Below, piece by piece: positions 56,944-64,000 of a stretch of DNA of 64,000 bases. The stretch comes from Pedobacter mucosus. GTDB taxonomy: Bacteria > Bacteroidota > Bacteroidia > Sphingobacteriales > Sphingobacteriaceae. The translations under genes were made by a program, and so were the position numbers. The stretch spans positions 2,604,001 through 2,668,000 of the forward strand of contig NZ_CP087585.1 in assembly GCF_022200785.1 (NCBI RefSeq). Direction: 5' to 3'. Position 1 is the first letter of the stretch. Each line of letters starts with the position of its first letter. The notes under the pieces are model-generated. The model saw only the letters and a list, made by a program, of their open reading frames with translations. It had not been told where the DNA came from and made no database searches.

Positions 56944-57921
56944 ATGAAATTAAGCGCACTCGTTTCTCCGTTCCTGCTGCTTTTTTGTATCGTCACTAGC
57001 ACTCGTTTACAAGCTCAACAAATTCCAATTCGAGCAAGCTGCCCTGAAGCAGCTCAATATTATTCAAAAGATAGTATCAACATCGTAACTTTTGGTGCAA
57101 GTACCGTTGAAGGTGTTGGTGGTTTTGGCTTTCAAACCATGTTGCAAAATAACTTTCTAAATTGCTACACAGGTAAAATAGTAGATATTACCAATCATGG
57201 TATTGGTGGCCAAACAACCAAACAAGGGTTATTAAGAATTGATAATGCGATTTTAGATCGAACTGGTTTTATCGTAATTGATATGGGTATTAACGATGCA
57301 ATATCCATAAATGCCAACAGAGGCGGCAGCGTTGCAGAAACTGAAGCGAATATGCGCCTGATAATTTCTACAAGTCTTAAGCAAAACTTGGTTCCAATTA
57401 TTTGTACGCTACAATATGTAGATGATCGCACCAACACATCTTTAGTTGCTGTTAACACCACAATTAGGAGTATTAATGCAGTTTACAGGCGGTTAGCCAT
57501 TGAATATAAAATATATTTAGCTGATGTTAATGCAATTATGCGTCGTGATTTTACTCTATACCAAGATTCATTTCACCCAAATGCCCGTGGTTATAGGCTG
57601 ATTAGTTATGTTATTTTTGATACTATTAATAAGGCAATATTCGATAAATTTTTGCTTTTTGTAGTATCACAAAACTATCCAAATCCAGCTTCAACAACTA
57701 CTTATTTAGATATTGTTTTACCAGAAACTGATAAAATTAACATTCAGATTTATGATTTAATGGGAAGACTGGTTAAAACTGTCGTTAACGAATATTTAAA
57801 TACTGGCAAACATACATTAGAGATTAATACTTCATCATTCGTCCCTGGCATATATTTTTATAAACTATCTTCAGATTCAGGATTATACAATTCTGCCAAA
57901 AAATTTATTGTGGCCCGGTAG
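56944..57921 (+). CDS. Secreted SGNH/GDSL hydrolase with type IX sorting domain
   Basis: 325 residues with a signal peptide (cut near LQAQQ). SGNH blocks: TFGASTVEG (Ser), HGIGGQTTKQG (Gly), DMGINDA (Asn) and DSFHPNARGY (Asp-His). The last 80 residues (SQNYPNPASTTTYLDI, then YDLMGRLVKT and GIYFYKLSS, ending KKFIVAR) form a type A C-terminal domain for the type IX secretion system. It is expected to be released or surface-attached and to hydrolyse an ester, probably on polysaccharide. Confidence 0.92.
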   Translation: MKLSALVSPFLLLFCIVTSTRLQAQQIPIRASCPEAAQYYSKDSINIVTFGASTVEGVGGFGFQTMLQNNFLNCYTGKIVDITNHGIGGQTTKQGLLRIDNAILDRTGFIVIDMGINDAISINANRGGSVAETEANMRLIISTSLKQNLVPIICTLQYVDDRTNTSLVAVNTTIRSINAVYRRLAIEYKIYLADVNAIMRRDFTLYQDSFHPNARGYRLISYVIFDTINKAIFDKFLLFVVSQNYPNPASTTTYLDIVLPETDKINIQIYDLMGRLVKTVVNEYLNTGKHTLEINTSSFVPGIYFYKLSSDSGLYNSAKKFIVAR

Positions 57922-57971
57922 AAAAAAGCTGGTAATATAAATCACATGGTGTTATTTTTATACCTTTAACT

Positions 57972-58535
57972 ATGACGGCAGATCAATCCCCAATATCCTT
58001 CACCAATGAACAAATTAGCATCGAATCTCTCCCAAAATACGAGGAAATTACGCTTAACAAGCCTCATTTAAATTACTGGAAAATTATCTTAATAAATATT
58101 AGCATTTGGCTTTCACTATTAGGTGTAGGTTTGGCGCTGCTACTTATTTTTGTGGATGAAATAAAACCAAACACGACGATAATTTTAATTGGATGTATCA
58201 CGCTCGTTGTGCTAATATTTTTGCTTTACAGGATCAGTTTTAAAAAACGTGGATACGCCATCAGAACGCATGATGTTATTTATAAAAGTGGAATAATTGC
58301 AGAAACAACAACGATTGTTCCGTTAAACCGAATTCAGCACATTGAGTTAAATGAAGGTATTTTATCTAGAATTTTCAAACTTGGTGCTCTACAAATTTTT
58401 ACTGCGGGAGGTCAGACAGGGCATTTAAATATTACAGGAATCCCCATTGCTGAAGCTAAAAGCATAAGAGATTTGCTGTTAAAAAAACTTGATTTACTTG
58501 AGAATAGACCAACTGAAATACACAATAATGAATAG
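57972..58535 (+). CDS. bPH2 (YdbS-like) membrane protein
   Basis: 187 residues with two membrane helices (IILINISIWLSLLGVGLALL and TIILIGCITLVVLIFLLY), then one bacterial PH domain (IAETTTIVPLNRIQHIEL, LQIFTAGGQTGHLNI). It overlaps the next PH-domain gene by 8 bases. Such pairs are membrane proteins of unknown function. Confidence 0.85.
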   Translation: MTADQSPISFTNEQISIESLPKYEEITLNKPHLNYWKIILINISIWLSLLGVGLALLLIFVDEIKPNTTIILIGCITLVVLIFLLYRISFKKRGYAIRTHDVIYKSGIIAETTTIVPLNRIQHIELNEGILSRIFKLGALQIFTAGGQTGHLNITGIPIAEAKSIRDLLLKKLDLLENRPTEIHNNE

Positions 58536-60033
58536 CGATTTTAGCAAACCGCAGCGACAATCTGCAGCAGGCATCATTATTATGGGTGTTTATACCACTT
58601 TCAAAATTGGTAAAGCATTTATTTTTTTAATCGTTATCGCATTTGTAAAGTTGCCAAGCGCTTATTTTCTTTATTTAGTTTTAGGTATTGGAGGCATTAT
58701 ATTTTTTAGTTTTTTATTTGCCTATTTATGGTATTTAAAATTTACATTTTTTCTAGATAAAGAAAAGCAAGAGTTCGTCATCAACAAAGGAATTCTAAAC
58801 CGTGATCAATTAATTATTCAACTCGATAAAATCCAGCAGGTTAATATCAATCAATCTATTTTACAGAAAATTATTGGCGTTTACGGGATAAAAATCGATA
58901 CGGCGGGTGCACACGGCGAAGAAGTGAGCATCCAGGCAATTGATGAAATTTCCGCCTATAACTTGAAAGAACATTTGCTAAGCAACAGAAATTTATTTGT
59001 TGAAAGCATACAAACTGATCAGGAGCAAACGATCAATGAAGAAGTTCCATTTTTAAAAATTAGTGCTTTTACACTCCTGAAAGTAGGCTTAACATCAAAT
59101 TATGGTAGAAGTTTAGCACTGCTTGCTGCATTCTTTTATACGGTAATTTATGAAGGTAGACAGTTGTTAGATGCCTTCAAAATTGATAAAGATGAAATTC
59201 AAAATACCGTAAGTAGCATGGTAACCTTGGTTACTGTCGCAATTTTGGTTGTTATACTTTTAATAGTGCTTTTGGTGGTTAATTTAGCACGAACATTCTA
59301 TAAATATTATGATTTAGAAATCAGTCAGCACCAACATTCTCTACTCATATCCTCTGGTTTAATCGCTAAAAAGGCTACATTAATAAGTCCGAACAAGGTT
59401 CAGGTATCTAGTTATAGCCAAAACTATTTCCAGAAGAAAATAAACATGTTTAATTTGAGTTTAAAACAAGCCCATTTTGGGCATCATAAAAAAGGCGATG
59501 AAATACAAGGTAATACTTTAGAAATACCAGGTTGTAATTCCGCAGAGCGGGATGAATTGTTGAAAATGATATTAGTAAAACTTCCTAAAAACGGACAAAC
59601 TTTTATTCCAGATTGGCGTTTCCTAAACCTTCCAATATTTTTTAAATTGATTTTGCCGGTGGCTATATTTTTTATTGTTGCAATAAATATTCCGGAAGTT
59701 AAACCTTTTATCAGTGCTGCTATTTTATATTTGGTACTTGGAATTTTCTTGATCTACATTAGTTACCGAAGGCACCGTATTATAGTAAATCAAGACTTTA
59801 TCATTAAGAAAAGTGGCATTTGGGACATTTCAAATGAAATTATTATACCAAGCAAGATTCAAGCAATAACCACTTTCCAATATCCCTGGCACAAAAGCGT
59901 TGATGTTGGCCATGTTTCATTACATACTGCTGCCGGACAAATTCATTTCAAATATGGCAATTACACTGAAATAAAACGGCTTGTAAATTATTGGCTGTAT
60001 CAACTCGAAAGTGAAAATAAAGATTGGATGTAA
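58528..60033 (+). CDS. bPH2 (YdbT-like) membrane protein, three PH domains
   Basis: 501 residues from 58528 (MNSDFSKPQRQ). Three bPH2 domains, each after a helix pair: ILNRDQLIIQLDKIQQVNI near 90, LISPNKVQVSSYSQNYF near 290 and IWDISNEIIIPSKIQAITT near 445. The layout equals YdbT. It is coupled to the YdbS-like gene, so they likely form a complex. Confidence 0.85.
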   Translation: MNSDFSKPQRQSAAGIIIMGVYTTFKIGKAFIFLIVIAFVKLPSAYFLYLVLGIGGIIFFSFLFAYLWYLKFTFFLDKEKQEFVINKGILNRDQLIIQLDKIQQVNINQSILQKIIGVYGIKIDTAGAHGEEVSIQAIDEISAYNLKEHLLSNRNLFVESIQTDQEQTINEEVPFLKISAFTLLKVGLTSNYGRSLALLAAFFYTVIYEGRQLLDAFKIDKDEIQNTVSSMVTLVTVAILVVILLIVLLVVNLARTFYKYYDLEISQHQHSLLISSGLIAKKATLISPNKVQVSSYSQNYFQKKINMFNLSLKQAHFGHHKKGDEIQGNTLEIPGCNSAERDELLKMILVKLPKNGQTFIPDWRFLNLPIFFKLILPVAIFFIVAINIPEVKPFISAAILYLVLGIFLIYISYRRHRIIVNQDFIIKKSGIWDISNEIIIPSKIQAITTFQYPWHKSVDVGHVSLHTAAGQIHFKYGNYTEIKRLVNYWLYQLESENKDWM

Positions 60034-60058
60034 TTTTAAAAGAAAACGAGATAAATAT

Positions 60059-60090
60059 GCTGTTCAAACTCTAAATGTTATTCGAACAGC
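60059..60090. terminator. Possible bidirectional terminator
   Basis: GCTGTTC (60059-60065) can pair with GAACAGC (60084-60090) between the convergent PH and DUF493 genes. The arms resemble the ends of the REP units further right. Confidence 0.4.
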
Positions 60091-60098
60091 AAAATTGC

Positions 60099-60410
60099 TT
60101 AAAGTGTAATGATGCCTTTAATCGTTGCAACTTGTTTATAAATAGCAATAACCTCATCAGCATTCTGCATTTGTTTCTTTACTGTAATCGAAACATATTT
60201 CCCTGTCTTGGATGGTTTTTCAAAAAACTCATCATCAGGTAAAATTAAACGTAAATCTGAAATCTTATCTATCCCGCCAGCTATTATAAACTTAAAATTA
60301 TAAATGCCTGGAAATTGCTCTACACTTTCTAATTTCTCTCTTAAATTAGCATAAATATCTGTACTCGCTCCCTCAGGAATATCCGTAAAATCAATGTTAT
60401 TATCTTCCAT
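60099..60410 (-). CDS. DUF493-family protein (YbeD-like)
   Basis: 103 residues. FPGIYNFKFIIAGG, GKYVSITVKKQMQNADEVIAIYKQV and the end GIITL match the small alpha/beta DUF493 fold. The family is thought to be an ACT-like regulatory protein; no activity is known. It stands alone. Confidence 0.85.
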   Translation of the reverse strand: MEDNNIDFTDIPEGASTDIYANLREKLESVEQFPGIYNFKFIIAGGIDKISDLRLILPDDEFFEKPSKTGKYVSITVKKQMQNADEVIAIYKQVATIKGIITL

Positions 60411-61330
60411 AACTACTATATATCAAATTCTATTCCTAAATAAGCAATATGTAATTTTGGCATAAAATAAGAAGTGATACTCTAAATTGATACTAAATTG
60501 TGCAAATAGCGAGCTATTAAACGCTTTATACGAACGGTCGACACCTTAATTCTAATTTTTAAAGGCCTAAATAAAAACATGCTTAAGAGAATAAATGCTG
60601 AACTAATTCTATATGGCAACAGCTGATAATAATACTGTTGAACATGTTTTGAAGGCATGTTGAACAGCATGAGTTAGTCGACGCCTTTTATTAACGACCG
60701 TCACCCTGAATTCATTTCAAGGTCTTACTAGCTAGGCGGCTTAGCTAGAAAGATGCTGAAACAAGTTTAACGCTGTTCGACATGTTTCGAAGGGCAAGTC
60801 GAACTAGAAATAAACAGGGATTTGCAATCCTTATTAAAGCGTAACGATTGATGCTGTTCGATATGTTCCGAAGGGCATGTCGAACAGCATAAGTTAACCG
60901 ATGCCTTCTATAAACGGCCGTCACCCTGAATTCATTTCAGGGTCTTACTAGCTAGGTAGCTTAGTAAAAAAGATGCTGAAACAAGTTCAGCATGACGACT
61001 TTAACGCTGTTCGACATGTTCCGAAGGGCATGTCGAACTAGAAATAAACAGGGATTTGCAATCCCTATTAAAGCGTAACGATTGATGCTGTTCGACATGT
61101 TCCGAAGGGCATGTCGAACAGCATAAGTTAGCCGATACCTTCTATAAACGGCCGTCATCCTGAATTCATTTCAGGGTCTTACTAGCTAGGTGGCTTAGTA
61201 AAAAAGATGCTGAAACAAGTTCAGCATGACGACTTTAACGCTGTTCGACATGTTCCGAAGGGCATGTCGAACTAGAAATAAACAGGGATTTGCAATCCCT
61301 ATTAAAGCGTATCTTGTATCAAAAATTTCT
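60411..61330. repeat. REP array left of the RAYT gene
   Basis: Six copies of the palindrome GTTCGACATG...CATGTCGAAC with TTCCGAAGG in the loop lie at about 60631, 60775, 60852, 61005, 61087 and 61240. They are set in about 2.6 tandem units (starts near 60699, 60919 and 61152). Other hairpins in each unit are GGGATTTGCAATCCC, CCCTGAA/TTTCAGGG and GCTGAA/TTCAGC. Units stop just before the transposase. No gene is seen. Confidence 0.85.
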
Positions 61331-61858
61331 ATGGGCTTTGCATATACTATTCAAGATCAAAAAGGCCAATACTTTATTACGTGTACCATTAACCAATGGG
61401 CGGATGTTTTTACTAGAAATATTTATAAGGATATCTTAATCGATAGTTTAAAACATTGTCAACTACATAAAGGACTTAAAATTTACGCTTGGGTAATAAT
61501 GAGCAATCACATTCATATGATTATTAGCAGCGACCAAGAAAACTTGAGTGACATTATTAGGGATTTTAAAAAATTTACTTCGACAAAAATATTTGAATCG
61601 ATAAAACATAATCAGCAAGAGAGCAGGAAAAATTGGCTTTTATGGCTTCTAACAAAGGAAGACAAAATTATTTTTTGGCAAGAAGGCTATCATGGCGAAG
61701 AAATTATAAGTCAAAGTTTCTATAATACCAAACTAGAATATATCCATAAAAATCCTGTTCGTGCAGGTATCGTAGAAAAAGAGGAAGAATACTTATATAG
61801 CAGTTGCGGCGATTATTTTGGAATAAGGAAAGGGTTGTTAGAATTAATATTTGAGTAG
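61331..61858 (+). mobile_element. REP-associated tyrosine transposase (RAYT, Y1/IS200-like)
   Basis: 175 residues from ATG at 61331 (MGFAYTIQDQKG), the usual start for Bacteroidota RAYTs; a longer frame from 61226 only reads through repeat sequence. SNHIHMIIS is the HUH metal motif and the helix with LEYIHKNPVRAGIV holds the likely nucleophile tyrosine. LYSSCGDY ends the domain. It is a single-copy HUH nuclease thought to cut and spread REP hairpins. REP arrays flank it in opposite orientation. The last 71 bases of the gene recur downstream. Confidence 0.9.
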
Positions 61859-62640
61859 TGTTACATTGTGGATTGCAAATCCACTTTCATTATTTATTCG
61901 ACATGCCCTTCGGAACATGTCGAACAGCGTAAAATATTTAAGTAGTGACATTGTGGATTACAAATCCACTTTTATTATTTATTCGACATGCCCTTCGGAA
62001 CATGTCGAACAGCGTAAAATATTTAAGTAGTGACATTGTGGATTGCAAATCCACTTTTATTATTTATTCGACATGCCCTCCGGAACATTTCGAACAGCAT
62101 AATACTTATATAGCAGTTGCGGCGATTATTTTGGAATAAGGAAAGGGTTGTTAGAATTAATATTTGAGTAGTGTTACATTGTGGATTACAAATCCACTTT
62201 CATTATTTATTTGACATGCCCTTCGGAACATGTCGAACAGCATATTCTTAGAATTAATATTTAAGTAGTGTTACATTGTGGATTACAAATCCACTTTCAT
62301 TATTTATTCGACATGCCCTTCGGAACATGTCGAACAGCGTAATAAGGAAAGGGTTGTTAGAATTAATATTTGAGTAGTGTTACATTGTGGATTGCAAATC
62401 CACTTTCATTATTTATTCGACATGCCCTTCGGAACATGTCGAACAGCGTAGTAAAAGTTGTTAGAATTAATATTTGAGTAGTGTTACATTGTGGATTACA
62501 AATCCACTTTCATTATTTATTCGACATGCCCTTCGGAACATGTCGAACAGCGTAAAATATTTAAGTAGTGACATTGTGGATTGCAAATCCACTTTCATTA
62601 GTTATTCGACATGCCCTTCGGAACATGTTGAACAGCACAT
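61859..62640. repeat. REP array right of the RAYT gene, eight copies
   Basis: Eight units, each with GTGGATTGCAAATCCAC and TTCGACATG...CATGTCGAA hairpins (CCCTTCGGAA loop), in the opposite orientation to the left array. Between units lie RAYT 3'-end copies: 62101-62171 (71 bases, identical), 62341-62377 (37), 62457-62481 (25) and 62248-62268 (21, one mismatch). Confidence 0.9.
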
Positions 62641-62919
62641 TCAGCATGCCGACCGTCGATAACAACTTAATAATAAGCCTAATTTTTCATTTTAAACTAT
62701 TAATAATTGCACAAACCTTATTTATCTAAACCTTGGCGAAGCGGTACCCGATTTTTTATTTGGTTTAGCAAAGCAAAGGACTAACGTTGCCATAATATAC
62801 AGGTTTGGCTTTCCATCATAATAAAACTTTCAAATTACGAGAACCAATAAATTACTAACATTTTTCGCAAAAGCATTTAGGAATTCTTATTTTTGAACTT
62901 CAAAAAAACAGGAGCCGAT
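62641..62919. promoter_or_regulatory. Upstream region of the helicase gene
   Basis: AT-rich. TATTTTTG at 62888-62895 matches the -7 box, and AGGAG at 62910-62914 lies 5 bases before the chosen TTG start. Confidence 0.5.
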
Positions 62920-64000
62920 TTGGATTATTTAGAAGGATTAAACCCACAACAAAGAGCAGCAGTAGAGAATACAAAAGGACCAGTAATGATTGTTGCGGGG
63001 GCTGGATCAGGCAAAACCCGTGTAATTACCTATCGCGTTGCTCATTTAATAAGAACCGGTACAGATCCTTTTAATATTTTGGTTTTAACCTTTACGAACA
63101 AAGCGAGTAAAGATATGCGTGAGCGTATTGGAAAAGTTGTTGGCGCAGAAGCGAAAAATATTTGGATGGGAACTTTTCACTCTGTTTTTGCGAAAATTTT
63201 ACGTGTTGAAGCTGAAAGAATAGGTTATCCAAGCAATTTTACCATTTATGATACCGATGATAGCAAAAGCGTAATCCGTGCTATTTTGAAAGAAATGCAA
63301 TTGGATGACAAATTATATGCCGCTAATTTTGTTTTTAATAGAATATCTTCTGCAAAAAACAATTTAATTTCCTGGGCTGAATATCAGGTAAATGATCAAA
63401 TTCAATCAGAAGACAATCAAAATAAGCGTCCACTTATTGGTCAGATTTACGAAACTTATGCCAAGCGCTGTTTCCGGGCAGGCGCCATGGATTTTGATGA
63501 TTTGCTTTTTAAAACAAATATTTTACTAAAAGAACATACCGACGTTTTAAATAAATACCAGCAAAAATTTAGGTATTTAATGGTTGATGAGTATCAGGAT
63601 ACTAACTTTTCGCAATATACAATTGTTAAAAAACTAGCGGCAGCTTATCAAAATATTTGTGTTGTGGGCGATGATGCACAAAGTATTTATGCTTTCCGTG
63701 GCGCTAATATTCAGAATATTCTCAATTTTGAACGTGATTATCCAGATTTGAAAGTTTATAAACTGGAACAGAATTATCGATCAACTCAAAATATTGTAGA
63801 TGCGGCGAGTAGCATTATTGCAAATAACAAAAATCAGCTAGAGAAAAATGTATTTTCTGAGAATGCAACAGGCGACAGAATTAAAGTTTCGAGGGCATTT
63901 ACAGATAATGAAGAAGGTAAATTGGTTGCCGAAGCCATTATTCAGGAACGCAGTACCAAAGGCTATGATCATAAAGATTTTGCGATTTTATACCGTACCA
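62920..64000 (+). CDS. UvrD/PcrA-type superfamily 1 DNA helicase, partial
   Basis: 360 codons are present and the gene runs off the window. The TTG start follows AGGAG; another TTG at 62893 is in frame but has no such site. The opening LEGLNPQQRAAVENT is the Q motif; GAGSGKT at 27-33 is Walker A, LTFTNKASKDM motif Ia, MVDEYQDTN near 221-229 motif II and VGDDAQSIYAFRGA motif III. It unwinds DNA 3' to 5' in repair and replication-fork maintenance. Confidence 0.93.
   Translation, partial: MDYLEGLNPQQRAAVENTKGPVMIVAGAGSGKTRVITYRVAHLIRTGTDPFNILVLTFTNKASKDMRERIGKVVGAEAKNIWMGTFHSVFAKILRVEAERIGYPSNFTIYDTDDSKSVIRAILKEMQLDDKLYAANFVFNRISSAKNNLISWAEYQVNDQIQSEDNQNKRPLIGQIYETYAKRCFRAGAMDFDDLLFKTNILLKEHTDVLNKYQQKFRYLMVDEYQDTNFSQYTIVKKLAAAYQNICVVGDDAQSIYAFRGANIQNILNFERDYPDLKVYKLEQNYRSTQNIVDAASSIIANNKNQLEKNVFSENATGDRIKVSRAFTDNEEGKLVAEAIIQERSTKGYDHKDFAILYRT

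Noticed and set aside
61226..61330. N-terminal extension of the transposase
   Set aside because: These 35 codons read through REP sequence that occurs elsewhere as non-coding repeat; Met at 61331 fits the family start.
61859..62640. CRISPR array or integron array
   Set aside because: The intervening pieces are fragments of the RAYT gene end, not unique spacers or cassettes, and no integrase is seen.
62474..62662. Small proteins encoded in the REP arrays (also 61945-62139 and 60961-61158)
   Set aside because: They are translations of the repeat hairpins, with no start site and no resemblance to proteins.

Overview
The window reads as chromosomal DNA of a Bacteroidota bacterium, most likely Sphingobacteriaceae and close to Pedobacter. 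The reasons are the low G+C content, scarce Shine-Dalgarno sites, promoter-like TAnnTTTG boxes, a type IX secretion tail on a secreted esterase, a Bacteroidota-style imuA-imuB-dnaE2 cassette, DUF4397 and GreA-like proteins, and many interspersed hairpin repeats. The assignment is by recognition only; no database was searched.

Layout. 0.2-3.2 kb: a three-gene operon of a sugar-nucleotide-type SDR, a CysO-like sulfur carrier and a MoeZ-like E1/rhodanese. 3.5-15 kb: a molybdenum-cofactor island. It has a cytosolic sulfite-oxidase-family enzyme, a three-subunit aldehyde/xanthine oxidoreductase, XdhC, MocA, MoaA, MoeA, MoaD, an E1/rhodanese, MoaE and a MoaC-MoaB fusion. This set suits enzymes of the xanthine-oxidase and sulfite-oxidase classes. 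15-20 kb: small genes, then an exported sulfite-oxidase-family enzyme with a b-type cytochrome, converging on lipoprotein MsrB and MsrA. Together these may form an envelope methionine-sulfoxide repair locus. 20-30 kb: an S9 peptidase, twin deacetylase lipoproteins, a GreA-like factor, a DUF1801 pseudogene, a nitroreductase and an asymmetric ABC-F ATPase. 30-39 kb: exported proteins, a sigma factor coupled to an unusual membrane protein, SlyD, a DUF255 protein, a dipeptide epimerase and a GH25 lysozyme. 39-45 kb: an AKR-SDR-AraC operon, a GH43-like protein and an aspartyl-protease-like protein without its aspartates. 45-52 kb: alkB plus an unknown coupled gene, divergent from imuA-imuB-dnaE2. 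52-60 kb: an MFS gene broken by one stop codon, a GH43 enzyme, an M20 dipeptidase, an SGNH hydrolase, two PH-domain proteins and a DUF493 protein. 60-63 kb: a RAYT transposase between inverted REP arrays. 62.9 kb to the end: a UvrD/PcrA helicase running off the window.

Most gaps over 300 bases are repeat nests. At least seven dispersed or tandem families are visible. Two arrays contain copies of the 3' end of the neighbouring gene: the sulfite-oxidase-like gene at 3.5 kb and the RAYT gene at 61.8 kb. This suggests that arrays grow by tandem duplication that captures gene tails. The best candidates for something undescribed are the SDR-CysO-MoeZ operon, the unknown gene coupled to alkB opposite the mutasome, and the RAYT arrays with nested gene tails.
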